From contig NZ_MBEW02000005.1 in the NCBI RefSeq assembly GCF_001693775.2, positions 60,126 to 124,125 of the forward strand: 64,000 nucleotides of DNA. Direction: 5' to 3'. The notes under the pieces are model-generated. The model ran no database searches. It was not told the origin of the DNA and saw only the letters and a program-made list of their open reading frames with translations. A program made the position numbers and the translations under genes. This document shows positions 18,500-27,849 of the stretch, one piece after another. Every line of letters begins with the position of its first letter. The first letter of the stretch is position 1. The stretch is from Criibacterium bergeronii (lineage in GTDB: Bacteria > Bacillota > Clostridia > Peptostreptococcales > Filifactoraceae).

Positions 18500-18509
18500 A
18501 TGGTTAATC

Positions 18510-18935
18510 CTATAATGCTTCTGCACTTACTACAAATTTTTGTATTTCCGGGTCAATCTCACTTTCAACTAATGTAGCTGAAATAATTATATCGACATTT
18601 GAGTCTTTTGTGAGCTTATCCAATTCATTTAGAAATACATGAAGATTTTCTGTATTGTTTTGAACTATCTTGAATAGACCATCAATATATATATATTGAA
18701 TGTCGTAATTTGCTGATAATAAACCGCAGACAAAAGTATACAGTGCATCATAATTTTTTATACGCATATTTTCCATAGAGATAAATCTTACTCCAACCTC
18801 TAGACTATGCATGTGCTTATCAGTATCTTCGATATAAATTAATGTGCCTTTAATTTCATTGGAACGCTTATTGGCATCTTCTATCATTAATTTTGTCTTA
18901 CCGCTACCTGCACCGCCTAATATTAGTTTTACCAT
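18510..18935 (-). CDS. Small P-loop ATP-binding protein of unknown role
   Basis: A 141-residue protein with a Walker A motif at the N-terminus (LILGGAGSGKTKLMIED) and a Walker B-like strand, IQYIYIDGLF, about 95 residues in, then NVDIIISATLVES. It looks like a minimal RecA/AAA-type NTPase domain without extra domains. No neighbour gives a function; dacF-like and whiA genes flank it. The start ATG has an AAGGAGG-type site just upstream. Confidence 0.65.
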   Translation of the reverse strand: MVKLILGGAGSGKTKLMIEDANKRSNEIKGTLIYIEDTDKHMHSLEVGVRFISMENMRIKNYDALYTFVCGLLSANYDIQYIYIDGLFKIVQNNTENLHVFLNELDKLTKDSNVDIIISATLVESEIDPEIQKFVVSAEAL

Positions 18936-19034
18936 ATTGTCCTCCTTGGGTTATCAAATATAACTTATATGATTATTATAACATATTTATATCTAAAAAC
19001 AATGTAAAATTTTCGTTTTCCCACGATTTTAGTT

Positions 19035-20351
19035 CTAACTTAATCTGCTGCTACTACTTTTTCTATAACGTCTTCTTCTCCTCCTTCTCCTGTCACGCCT
19101 AATTTTAGCGATTATTGCTAAGAGAATGATAAGAGTAACCACCGCTATAACTATATTTTTTAGAGTTAGATAATCGGGCAAATGCCTCAAAACTTGTTTT
19201 ACAAAAGTTAAGGTGAAAATTGATTCTACATCATTTAAAGCAACTACATCGTAGCTTGTCTGTTTGTCTCCTATTTTTATTATTATAGTGCCAATCTTTT
19301 GACCTTTTTTTATAGGGAGCTTGATTTTGTCTATAGTAGTATTTTTTTCATAGGATAATTTACTACCCTTTTTTATCACTTGGTAAACATCTGTATCTAT
19401 TGCATAGTCTAAGCTTTTTTGTATGCTAAAGGATATATCCTTTTTTCCAATGGACTCTCCTTTTGCTAATATTTTTTTTGTTTCGTAATTGTCAAACCCA
19501 TAATCTAAAATTATCCTGCTGTCCTTATACATTTCAAAGCCTGAGGCTTTATATACAGCACAAATAAATCTAACTCCATCTTTATATGCTGAGCTTATTA
19601 GACAGTTGCCGGCCTCTAAGGTGTATCCAGTTTTTACTCCCTCAATTATATCGTACTTTATAGGTATGTACTGGTCTTTGTATATAATTTTGGAATTGCT
19701 CCACAAGAACCTGTTTGTAGAATAATACGACCTTTTTTCCGGTGTCTGAGCAGTTTCATGTAAGCTAATACCCGGCATCTTTACTATTCTTCTGAACTCT
19801 TCTATTTTCATGGCATCACAAGCTATTCTCGCCATATCTCTTGCAGTGCTGTAGTGGTTGTCATCGTGTAGGCCATGGGGATTTACAAAGTGAGTGTTTG
19901 TGCAACCAAGCTTTGCCACTGTTTCATTCATCATATCTATATACTTGTTTATATCGCCTCCGCTCATTTCCAAGCCTAATAGATAGGCTGCATCATTGGC
20001 TGAATGGACAAGTAGTGCCTCTAAATACTCTCTTACTGTAAATGTTTCTCCCGGCAATAAATACATTGAGCTGCCATCTACATATGGAAAATCCTGCGGT
20101 ACAGTGATGGACTTGTCTAAGTCCAAATTTTCCAGTGCAAGTAATGCTGTCACAACCTTCGTTGTTGACGCAGGGTAAATTTTTTTGTCACCATTTTTTT
20201 CATAAAGTATTTCTCCTGATTCCGGCTCTATCAATACAGCTGAGTAACATGACAGGCTGTCAGGATTTGGTGGCTCAGTTTGTGCTGATATGGGCAAAAC
20301 CATTAGCAAAAAAATTATTACACTCAAGTATATTTTATTAACATATCTCAT
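19035..20351 (-). CDS. D-alanyl-D-alanine carboxypeptidase (DacF-like, class A low-mass PBP)
   Basis: A 438-residue exported peptidoglycan enzyme. A signal peptide covers about residues 1-23. The SxxK motif is at Ser62 (ASTTK), SxN at Ser117 (SAND), and KTG occurs near residue 220 (GVKTGYTLEAG). It trims the terminal D-Ala of stem peptides and so limits cross-linking. A C-terminal beta domain is followed by a membrane anchor (IVIAVVTLIILLAII), then an unusual run of arginines and a Ser-rich end. It precedes scpB in the opposite direction of reading, 27 bp away, like the clostridial scpAB-dacF arrangement. Confidence 0.92.
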   Translation of the reverse strand: MRYVNKIYLSVIIFLLMVLPISAQTEPPNPDSLSCYSAVLIEPESGEILYEKNGDKKIYPASTTKVVTALLALENLDLDKSITVPQDFPYVDGSSMYLLPGETFTVREYLEALLVHSANDAAYLLGLEMSGGDINKYIDMMNETVAKLGCTNTHFVNPHGLHDDNHYSTARDMARIACDAMKIEEFRRIVKMPGISLHETAQTPEKRSYYSTNRFLWSNSKIIYKDQYIPIKYDIIEGVKTGYTLEAGNCLISSAYKDGVRFICAVYKASGFEMYKDSRIILDYGFDNYETKKILAKGESIGKKDISFSIQKSLDYAIDTDVYQVIKKGSKLSYEKNTTIDKIKLPIKKGQKIGTIIIKIGDKQTSYDVVALNDVESIFTLTFVKQVLRHLPDYLTLKNIVIAVVTLIILLAIIAKIRRDRRRRRRRRYRKSSSSRLS

Positions 20352-20378
20352 TTTGCAAGCTCCTAAATTATGCTTAAA

Positions 20379-20966
20379 CTAACCAACATTATCTGAATTG
20401 TCCTGCTGCTGAATTTGCAGCTTAGGCAATTCATCAAGTGAGTTAATCCCCATATATTTTAAAAAAACATCGGTAGTGCTATATAATGTAGGTCTGCCTA
20501 TCTTATCAAGCTTTCCGACTTCTTTTATAAGACCTGTTTCCAGCAATTTTGATACCGCATAATCACTTTTTACACCCTTTATTTTTTCTACATAGGCTTT
20601 TGTAGTCGGCTGATTATAAGCTATTATTGCCAAGGTTTCCATTACGGATTGAGTAAGGCTTTTTTTCTTTACCGGCTCAAGTATTTTGCTCAAATACTCA
20701 TAATTTTCCGACTTTGTGACTATCTGATATTTCCCGTCTACACAAGATAGCTGTAGTCCGCTACTTTTACTTTCATACTTAGACTTTAACAGTGCTAATA
20801 AATCTTCTACATCTTGATAGTCAATTTGGATTTTGTTTTCGTTAAAAAATCTTTTTATTTCCAGTATATCAATTAAATCAGAAAATGTAAAAAGAAAGGA
20901 CTCAAGTAGTGATAGTAAAATATCTTCGTCATACAAAAATCCGTTTGGAATTACACTTTGCTCCAT
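20379..20966 (-). CDS. scpB: Segregation and condensation protein ScpB
   Basis: A 195-residue winged-helix partner of ScpA and SMC in chromosome condensation. Conserved parts are LESFLFTFSDLIDI at the start, TQSVMETLAIIAYNQPTTKAYVE (quoted in parts as SVMETLAIIAYNQP), and GRPTLYSTTDVFLKYMGI near the end. It lies four bases after scpA, so the two are translated together. Confidence 0.93.
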   Translation of the reverse strand: MEQSVIPNGFLYDEDILLSLLESFLFTFSDLIDILEIKRFFNENKIQIDYQDVEDLLALLKSKYESKSSGLQLSCVDGKYQIVTKSENYEYLSKILEPVKKKSLTQSVMETLAIIAYNQPTTKAYVEKIKGVKSDYAVSKLLETGLIKEVGKLDKIGRPTLYSTTDVFLKYMGINSLDELPKLQIQQQDNSDNVG

Positions 20967-20970
20967 ATTG

Positions 20971-21651
20971 TCACCATGTCTTTCTTTTTTCTAAGGTGAT
21001 TGTTTCAAAATTGCTTTGTTGCTCAATTTTTAATTCGTCCTGTTTGACAAGGGCAAGCACTCCAAGCATTGATACAACTTTTTCATCGCAGGTTTTTTCT
21101 ACTACAATATCATCAAAATGGCACTTGAGCTTTTTTTGTACGTATTTTGATATATACTTTATCTTGTCAGGCAACGACTTTTGAACTCTTATAAATCTTG
21201 GCTTTCCAAGTGCTTTTACCGGTCTCATTATTTGAGCACAAGTCATCAAATTTTCCAGCGTGACCTTAGAAAAATCAATCTCTTCTCTGTAATAAATTTC
21301 CTGAGGAAGTCTCTCATAATATGGATAATCGCTGTCATAAAGCTCAAATAAATTTGCCGTAATCTCTTTGTATTTTGCATACTCCTTGAGCATTTGCTCT
21401 AGGTCTACTTCGTCCTCTTCATAGGGTAAATTCAGCATATAATTTGATTTTATCCTAATTAGTCTTCCCGCTATGTATACAAAATCACTCACTAAATCGT
21501 TGTCGCTTTCTTTTAGGGAGTTCACATATGCTATGAACTCCTGTGTAATTTTAGTAAGTGATATTTGCGATATATCAAGCTTGTTTTTTTGTATTAGCTC
21601 CAAGAGGACGTCAAGTGGTCCTTTGTAGCTGTCTGTTACAAGTTGAAACAT
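20971..21651 (-). CDS. scpA: Segregation and condensation protein ScpA
   Basis: A 226-residue kleisin subunit that bridges SMC heads. The N-terminus YKGPLDVLLELIQKNKLDI and the YIAGRLIRIKSNYMLNLP helix are diagnostic. It is followed directly by scpB and preceded by the RNase J gene, 11 bp upstream, so a single transcript is likely. Confidence 0.94.
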   Translation of the reverse strand: MFQLVTDSYKGPLDVLLELIQKNKLDISQISLTKITQEFIAYVNSLKESDNDLVSDFVYIAGRLIRIKSNYMLNLPYEEDEVDLEQMLKEYAKYKEITANLFELYDSDYPYYERLPQEIYYREEIDFSKVTLENLMTCAQIMRPVKALGKPRFIRVQKSLPDKIKYISKYVQKKLKCHFDDIVVEKTCDEKVVSMLGVLALVKQDELKIEQQSNFETITLEKRKTW

Positions 21652-21662
21652 TTTTTCTCCAA

Positions 21663-23324
21663 TTAGTCGATGATTATTGGTAAAATCATTGGGTCTCTTT
21701 TTGTCTTTTCAAACAAATAATATTTAAGATTTTCTTTTACTGCATTTTTTATTTGCACTCTATCTATGTTATTTTTGCTTATACATTGTTTCACTGTTTC
21801 TACTGTGAGTGCTTTGATTTCGTCCATTAGTTTTTCTGACTCTCTTACATAGACAAACCCTCTTGATATTATTTCTATCTTATCTTGAATATTTTCTGTT
21901 TCATCAATTGGTATTACGATTACTATTAAGCCGTCTTCTGACAGGTGTTTTCTATCTCTTAGCACTATATTCCCTACGTCACCTACTCCAAGACCGTCAA
22001 CCATGATGCTGCCGGCTTGAATTCTATTGCCTAGCTGTGCAATATCTCTATCTATTTCTAGTGTGTCTCCGTTATACATAAGGAATATATTTTCTGATGG
22101 TATGCCAAGCTTTTCAGCCATTTTTTTGTGCTGTATAAGATGTCTTCTTTCACCGTGGATTGGTACAAAATATTTTGGTTTAACCAGTGACAGCATCAGC
22201 TTTAACTCTTCTTGTCTAGCGTGACCTGAAACGTGGATTTCAGATATGGAGTCGTATATTACCTTTGCTCCTCTTTCAAACAGAGCATTTATAACTCTTG
22301 ATACCAGTTTCTCATTCCCCGGGATTGGATGGGCGGAAAATATTACTACATCTCCGTCTTTAATTTCTACTTGCCTATGCTCCATCTTTGACATTCTTGT
22401 AAGTGCGGCTAATGGCTCTCCTTGTGAGCCTGTTGTGATTATCACAAGCTCATTATCTTGATATTTATTTATATCTCTAAGGTCAATATATGTGCCCTCA
22501 GGGATGTTTATATATTTAAATTCTGATGCCACTGCTAGGATATTTGCAAGCGACCTGCCGCTAACTGCTACTTTTCTGCCATTTTTGTATGCTGCATCAA
22601 TTATTTGCTGAAGTCTGTGTACGTTTGATGCAAATGTGGCTACAAATATTCTATTTTCTGTTTCTGCTTGGAATATGTTGCTTAGTGTTGTACCTACTGC
22701 TGACTCACTTTCTGTATAGCCAGGCAATTCCACGTTTGTGCTTTCTCCAAGCATACATATTACACCTTTGCTACCGATTTGTGCAATAGATGTAAGGTCA
22801 ACTCTGTTTTTATCTATTGGTGTAAAATCTATCTTGAAGTCACCTGTATGGAAAATTATGCCTTGGTCTGTATGCAGTGCAATTGAGCAAGAGTCAGGTA
22901 TGGAGTGGTTTACTCTTATGAATTCGGCATCAAATGCTCCAAGAGAAATTTTTTGTCTTGGCTGTATTTCATGTAAATCCACTCCTGATAGGTTGTGCTC
23001 TTTTATTTTTAGCTTGATTAGTCCAAGAGTAAATTTCATCGTATAGATTGGAACGTTTATTTTCTTTAACAGATAAGGTATAGCACCTATGTGGTCTTCG
23101 TGTCCATGAGTTACCAACAAGGCTTTTATTTTGTCCTTATTTTTTACAAGGTAGCTCACATCAGGTATTACTATATCTATACCTAGCATTTCGTCCTCAG
23201 GAAAAATTAGTCCGCAGTCTATTATGACAATGTCACCCTTGTATTCAATCATTGTCATGTTTTTACCTATCTCATTTAATCCTCCGAGTAAGCTAATTTT
23301 AATTTTTTGATTTCTTTTTGCCAT
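21663..23324 (-). CDS. Ribonuclease J
   Basis: A 553-residue metallo-beta-lactamase/beta-CASP RNase with 5'-exo and endonuclease activity in mRNA decay and rRNA processing. It has LGGLNEIGKN at the N-terminus, the zinc motif HGHEDH (residues 73-78), a HTGDFKID segment, the beta-CASP motifs and the C-terminal PIHGERRH and SGHARQEEL signatures. The start is fixed by the family N-terminus, yet no Shine-Dalgarno sequence precedes it. Whether it is J1 or J2 cannot be decided. Confidence 0.93.
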   Translation of the reverse strand: MAKRNQKIKISLLGGLNEIGKNMTMIEYKGDIVIIDCGLIFPEDEMLGIDIVIPDVSYLVKNKDKIKALLVTHGHEDHIGAIPYLLKKINVPIYTMKFTLGLIKLKIKEHNLSGVDLHEIQPRQKISLGAFDAEFIRVNHSIPDSCSIALHTDQGIIFHTGDFKIDFTPIDKNRVDLTSIAQIGSKGVICMLGESTNVELPGYTESESAVGTTLSNIFQAETENRIFVATFASNVHRLQQIIDAAYKNGRKVAVSGRSLANILAVASEFKYINIPEGTYIDLRDINKYQDNELVIITTGSQGEPLAALTRMSKMEHRQVEIKDGDVVIFSAHPIPGNEKLVSRVINALFERGAKVIYDSISEIHVSGHARQEELKLMLSLVKPKYFVPIHGERRHLIQHKKMAEKLGIPSENIFLMYNGDTLEIDRDIAQLGNRIQAGSIMVDGLGVGDVGNIVLRDRKHLSEDGLIVIVIPIDETENIQDKIEIISRGFVYVRESEKLMDEIKALTVETVKQCISKNNIDRVQIKNAVKENLKYYLFEKTKRDPMILPIIID

Positions 23325-23507
23325 AATTTTATTTTAATAAATTGATTATTAAAATCTCCTTTCGCTTTTAATAGTATAAAATAATTTTCTTTAGTTTTTA
23401 TTAATCTTGTCTCTAAGCCCCAAACGGAACAACAATTAACCTGTAATATAAAATTCAAATATGATATAATTTTAAATACAAATATCCATATCCTTTAGGA
23501 GAGATAC

Positions 23508-24260
23508 ATGAAATCCGTAACACACGCCACAATCGGTATGACAACATATGTAAATTATATTATTTTAACCAAGCAAAGCTTTGATATCGTAGATATACCC
23601 ATATGTCTAGCCTTCAGCGTCTTACCAGACATAGATGTGCATAGCTCCAAAATATCACAAATTATAAGAAAAGCTCCGCTAAAATTTATTCAAATTGCTT
23701 TATTCTCACTAGTTACCCTAGCTCTTTTATATGCAGTATTTATAAAAAGACTGCTCCCTGAGCAAGCTTTAATAATTGTTCCCGTAATGGTACTTTTGTT
23801 AAGATTTTCTTCTAAAAATAAAACCCTAAAAAAAGTATCATTGACCTTGGCATTTTTATTTATCTATTATATTTTTTCAAAATATACCCATGTAAAAACA
23901 GCTAAAAATATATTTTTACTGCTTGCGATTTTGCCGTTTTTTTCCCATAGAGGTTTTTCTCATAGCATACTTGCCTTGGTGCTAGTCGCTTTATGCTTAT
24001 CTCCTCTAAAAAATGATACAAATCTCATCAAATATTATTATGTAGCTGTAATTTCTTTTTTTTCACATATATTTTTAGGAGATATATTTACTAAAGAGGG
24101 CGTAATGCTTTTTTACCCAATTTCTAAGTCTAAAATATCCTTTAATGTAATAAAAAGTAAAGCTCTATATAAAAAGATAGATTACATCTATCTTTTAATT
24201 TATCTTTCAATCACGCTGTTTATCATTTACGCAATCTATTTTAATTCAAGTTATAATTAA
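23508..24260 (+). CDS. YdjM/DUF457-type membrane metal-dependent hydrolase
   Basis: A 250-residue multi-pass membrane protein. The histidines and aspartates of the family are in place: KSVTHATIG at the start, LPDIDVHSS, FFSHRGFSHSILAL and ISFFSHIFLGDIFT. Members are annotated as inner-membrane metal-dependent hydrolases; their substrate is not established. A good GGAGAG ribosome site precedes the ATG. The gene is divergent from RNase J and seems to be single. Confidence 0.8.
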   Translation: MKSVTHATIGMTTYVNYIILTKQSFDIVDIPICLAFSVLPDIDVHSSKISQIIRKAPLKFIQIALFSLVTLALLYAVFIKRLLPEQALIIVPVMVLLLRFSSKNKTLKKVSLTLAFLFIYYIFSKYTHVKTAKNIFLLLAILPFFSHRGFSHSILALVLVALCLSPLKNDTNLIKYYYVAVISFFSHIFLGDIFTKEGVMLFYPISKSKISFNVIKSKALYKKIDYIYLLIYLSITLFIIYAIYFNSSYN

Positions 24261-24421
24261 TCTATATACCCAGTTTATTTTTAATCAAAAAAAATTATAC
24301 CATAATCTTTTCATATATTCAAATACAAAAACAGTTTACAAGTAATCAATATTTTGTAATTTGATATCCTATCTTGGGTATATCTACACAAACTAAAGTT
24401 AAAACTAATTTAGGAGGAGCG

Positions 24422-24571
24422 ATGAAATTTAATCATTATATATTTGACTTTGACGGTACTTTGGCTGACTCTGAACACACTACCATGCTTTTATGGGAAA
24501 AATTACTTCATGAATATGGTATGAACATAGAAATAAGTGCACTACGAAACGATGACATACTGAATTTATAG
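24422..24571 (+). pseudogene. HAD-family hydrolase fragment
   Basis: A 49-residue ORF with an AGGAGG site and the HAD motif I, DFDGTLADS, at residues 8-17, continuing TMLLWEKLLHEYG as in phosphoglycolate-phosphatase-like proteins (normally 210-230 residues). It stops after NDDILNL, so the cap, motifs II-IV and the metal site are missing. It is best read as the 5' remnant of a deleted gene. Confidence 0.65.
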
Positions 24572-24601
24572 TCAAAATCAAAATATATACTACAAAAAAC
24601 A

Positions 24602-24647
24602 CCCAAAGGCTGAGAAAATTTAATCTCTGTCACTTTTTGGTTTTTTT
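24602..24647 (+). terminator. Probable terminator before aroF
   Basis: An imperfect stem (CCAAAG...GAGA with TCTC...TTTGG) is followed by seven T. It lies between the HAD fragment and the DAHP synthase gene, so it ends the fragment's transcript or acts as an attenuator. Confidence 0.45.
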
Positions 24648-24729
24648 CTAAAATTTATTACCGATATATTTTTGGGTATAAAATAAAAAATATTTTTTTA
24701 CCTTATTAATTTCACAAGAGGACACATAA

Positions 24730-25764
24730 ATGAGGATGAATTTCCACCAAAAGTTGCCCATACCAAAGGATATAAAACAGCAGTATCCGGTAACTGAGCA
24801 AATGGCAAATGTAAAAAAACAAAGAGATATAGAACTGAAAAACATATTTGAAGGAAAATCTAATAAATTTCTTTTGATAGTTGGACCTTGCTCAGCAGAC
24901 AATAAAAAATCCGTCATGGATTATGTTGAACGGCTGCGTAATCTCCAAGAAAAAGTAAAAGACAATATATTCATAATCCCTAGAGTATACACAAATAAAC
25001 CAAGGACTACAGGAGAGGGCTACAAGGGAATGTTGCATCAGCCAGTACCCACCCAAAAACCCGATATGCTAGAGGGCATAATCGCCAGTCGTGACCTGCA
25101 TATGTCCATACTAAACGAATATGGCTTTAGTTGTGCAGACGAAATGCTCTATCCCGATAATTTAAGATATTTTTCCGATGTGTTGTCCTATGTGGCAGTC
25201 GGAGCAAGGTCAGTAGAAAATCAGCAGCACAGGCTCACCGCCTCAGGTTTAGATGTACCGGTCGGCATGAAAAATCCCACCAGCGGAGAACTATCAGTTT
25301 TGATGAATTCCATTAAAGCCGCACAAATCGGTCACACCTTTATCTATCGTGGCTGGGAAGTGGATAGCTCAGGCAATCCTTATGCCCACGCAATCCTAAG
25401 AGGATACCAAGACCCTACCGGCAGAGCCATACCTAACTATCACTACGAGGACATACTGACGCTTAACGAGCTTTACCAAAAATCCAATTTGGAAAATCCG
25501 GCTATAATCGTAGACGTAAACCACTCAAATTCAGGCAAAAGATATTTGGAACAAATTAGAATAGCAAGAGATGTGCTTTACAGCCGCAATCAAAGCAAAA
25601 AAATAAAAACTATCGTAAAAGGACTTATGATTGAAAGCTATCTAATTGACGGATGCCAAAAGCCTGACGGCAATACTTACGGGCAGTCAATTACAGACCC
25701 TTGCCTAGGCTGGGAAAAAACAGAGAAACTTATTTACGAAATTGCCGATACATTAAACAAATGA
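24730..25764 (+). CDS. 3-deoxy-7-phosphoheptulonate synthase, type I alpha (AroF/G/H-like)
   Basis: A 344-residue DAHP synthase that condenses PEP with erythrose 4-phosphate, the first step of the shikimate pathway. It is the enterobacterial-like class: LLIVGPCSADN, PRTTGEGYKGML, GARSVENQQHR, GMKNPTSG and the metal-binding DVNHSNSGK and DPCLGWE segments. The feedback class (Phe, Tyr or Trp) cannot be assigned. The ATG at 24730 has AAGAGG eight bases upstream. aroB follows 37 bp downstream in the same direction. Confidence 0.93.
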   Translation: MRMNFHQKLPIPKDIKQQYPVTEQMANVKKQRDIELKNIFEGKSNKFLLIVGPCSADNKKSVMDYVERLRNLQEKVKDNIFIIPRVYTNKPRTTGEGYKGMLHQPVPTQKPDMLEGIIASRDLHMSILNEYGFSCADEMLYPDNLRYFSDVLSYVAVGARSVENQQHRLTASGLDVPVGMKNPTSGELSVLMNSIKAAQIGHTFIYRGWEVDSSGNPYAHAILRGYQDPTGRAIPNYHYEDILTLNELYQKSNLENPAIIVDVNHSNSGKRYLEQIRIARDVLYSRNQSKKIKTIVKGLMIESYLIDGCQKPDGNTYGQSITDPCLGWEKTEKLIYEIADTLNK

Positions 25765-25801
25765 TAACTTTGTATATTAATTTGTAAATAGGAAGTCTCT
25801 T

Positions 25802-26824
25802 ATGAAAAAAATAACAATAAATCTTGCTCAAAATAGTTATGATATAAATATAGGAAAGGATATCTTAAAAGATGCCAAGCAATATTTAAAGCTTGACCGA
25901 AAAGTCTTTATCTTGACTGATGCCGGAGTACCAATTGAATATTCAAAAACAATCTCTCAAAATTCAAAGGACGCAATCATATTTATAGCAAAACAAGGAG
26001 AACGCTCAAAAAGCATCTTCACTTTTACAAAGGTTCTAAAACAAATGCTGGCCTTTGGCATGACAAGAGCAGACGTATTAGTCGCTGTAGGAGGCGGAGT
26101 TGCAGGCGATTTAGGAGGCTTTGTAGCCTCATCATATATGAGAGGCATAGACTATTATCAAATTCCTACCACCATGCTATCTCAGATAGACTCATCTATA
26201 GGCGGCAAATGTGCGATTAATTTTGAAAACACTAAAAATATTGTAGGCTCATTTTACCAGCCAAAGGGCGTGCTAATAGATATTAATACTCTAAAAACTT
26301 TGGATAGCCGTCACATATCGTCCGGTTTAGCTGAGTCCATAAAAATGTCTATGATAGCTGACGAAAACTTATTTAATAAATTTGAAACCGAAGCTATAAC
26401 CATCGACAACATCGAAGAAATAATTTACTCCTCACTTTTGATTAAAAAAAATATCGTAGAGCAGGATGAAAAGGAAACAAATTTAAGAAAAACACTCAAC
26501 TTCGGTCACACCCTTGGTCATGGCATCGAGTCAGATGTAGGTCTAAATGCACTCACTCATGGAGAATGCGTTGCATTGGGTATGCTCCCTATGTGCAGTG
26601 ATGATGTAAGAGAAAGACTAATAAACCTTTTAAAAAAATTCCACTTGCCAACAAATTACCCCTATGACTTGAATAAAGTGCTAGATTTTGTAATGCACGA
26701 CAAAAAAAGACAAGGCGACTTTATAGATACCGTATTTGTAGGTAAAATAGGTAGCTGCGAAATAAAAAGGTATACATTTGACGAATATAAAGCTATGATT
26801 AAAGAAAGATTGAATTTAGAATAA
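25802..26824 (+). CDS. aroB: 3-dehydroquinate synthase
   Basis: A 340-residue NAD- and metal-dependent enzyme that converts DAHP to 3-dehydroquinate. Diagnostic motifs are GGGVAGDLGGFVASSYMRG, PTTMLSQIDSSIGGK, RKTLNFGHTLGHGIE with metal histidines, and LTHGECVALGM. It forms a two-gene shikimate operon with the DAHP synthase gene and ends at a strong terminator. Confidence 0.95.
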   Translation: MKKITINLAQNSYDINIGKDILKDAKQYLKLDRKVFILTDAGVPIEYSKTISQNSKDAIIFIAKQGERSKSIFTFTKVLKQMLAFGMTRADVLVAVGGGVAGDLGGFVASSYMRGIDYYQIPTTMLSQIDSSIGGKCAINFENTKNIVGSFYQPKGVLIDINTLKTLDSRHISSGLAESIKMSMIADENLFNKFETEAITIDNIEEIIYSSLLIKKNIVEQDEKETNLRKTLNFGHTLGHGIESDVGLNALTHGECVALGMLPMCSDDVRERLINLLKKFHLPTNYPYDLNKVLDFVMHDKKRQGDFIDTVFVGKIGSCEIKRYTFDEYKAMIKERLNLE

Positions 26825-26836
26825 TATTTATACTAT

Positions 26837-26880
26837 AAAAACCAAGGCTGTAGATTACAGGTCTAAAGCCTTGGTTTTTT
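26837..26880 (+). terminator. Terminator of aroF-aroB
   Basis: The long stem AAAACCAAGGCT (from 26837) pairs with AGCCTTGGTTTT and is followed by further T. Confidence 0.85.
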
Positions 26881-26916
26881 GTGTACTGAATACTCTAAAT
26901 ATTTAGTGTATTAATG

Positions 26917-27381
26917 TTATTTCATATTTTTTTTACAATCTTTGCAGTAGCCGTTAAATTTAACGTCATGGTTTTGTACTACAAAGCCATATTTTTCATT
27001 TATTACCTGCTCCAAATTTTCCAACAAATCTTCTTGAACCTCTATTATCTTACCGCATGACTTGCATATCAAGTGATGATGGTTGTGTGCATCTTTATCT
27101 AAATTTAATTCGTACCTTACGCAACCATCGTCTAAATTTAATTTGTTGGTATAACCCAGCTTGTCTAATACCTGCAAAGTCCTATATACTGTCGCAAGTC
27201 CGATTTCAGGGCAGTTTATTTTGACAAGGTCATATATTTCCTCGCTGCTCATATGTTTTCCGTCAGAGTTTAGTAGTATTTCCACTATGCTTCTTCTTTG
27301 ATGGGTTAGTTTAAATCCTTCTTCCTTTAGCTTTTCTTTTATCTCCTCTAGGATAGTTTTTTTATCTAAAAATGTATTCAC
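26917..27381 (-). CDS. Fur-family metalloregulator
   Basis: A 154-residue repressor with an N-terminal winged helix (KLTHQRRSIVEILL, ATVYRTLQVLDKLG) and a C-terminal dimerisation domain. The metal residues are HNHHHLIC, and two CxxC pairs (CKSCG and CKDCKK) hold the structural zinc. The overall pattern fits Fur more than Zur or PerR, but the regulated metal is not certain. A loose inverted repeat (TTATA...TATAA near 27462) upstream could be an autoregulatory site. Confidence 0.88.
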   Translation of the reverse strand: MNTFLDKKTILEEIKEKLKEEGFKLTHQRRSIVEILLNSDGKHMSSEEIYDLVKINCPEIGLATVYRTLQVLDKLGYTNKLNLDDGCVRYELNLDKDAHNHHHLICKSCGKIIEVQEDLLENLEQVINEKYGFVVQNHDVKFNGYCKDCKKNMK

Positions 27382-27498
27382 CTTAATTCCCGCCTTCTTG
27401 CAAAATTATGTAAAATAATTTGTTAAAAATTTTTATTACATAAAACTTACGCATTTTTTTCATTATACTATGATATTACAATATAAATCAAGTGAAAT

Positions 27499-27849
27499 TT
27501 AAAAAGCTGAGACTATGTGGTTTACTGCTCCACTTTTTAAGTCAACCTCAATTATATCAAATGATAGCCCTTCATAATCAACATCACTTGTGCAAAGATA
27601 GTAATTGGCATTTGTCCTAATTTTATTCATTTTTCTATTATCTACTGCCTCGTAACCCCTGCCGTAATCTACGCTGCTGCGTGACTTCACCTCTACAAAG
27701 CTTATTATTTTAGCTTTGTAGGCTATTATATCTATTTCTGCAAATTTTGTCTTGTAATTTCTTGTGATTATTTTATACCCATTTTTTAATAAGTAATTAC
27801 AGGCTAGTTCTTCGCCTTGTTTTCCCTTTTGTGTATTTAAATTTTTCAT
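27499..27849 (-). CDS. YraN-family nuclease-fold protein
   Basis: A 116-residue UPF0102 protein. It has the restriction-endonuclease-like core: GKQGEELACNYLLKNGYKI, FAEIDIIAY and FVEVKSRS (Glu-Asp-Glu-x-Lys), then GRGYEAVDNRK. The biological role is not established. It overlaps the FlhB-like gene by four bases, as in the Bacillus ylqH region, so the two are cotranscribed. Confidence 0.88.
   Translation of the reverse strand: MKNLNTQKGKQGEELACNYLLKNGYKIITRNYKTKFAEIDIIAYKAKIISFVEVKSRSSVDYGRGYEAVDNRKMNKIRTNANYYLCTSDVDYEGLSFDIIEVDLKSGAVNHIVSAF

Noticed and set aside
24649..24668. Possible sigma-28 promoter (TAAA and CCGATATA) before the DAHP synthase gene
   Set aside because: The spacing is only 8 bases instead of about 15, and the gene has no motility role.
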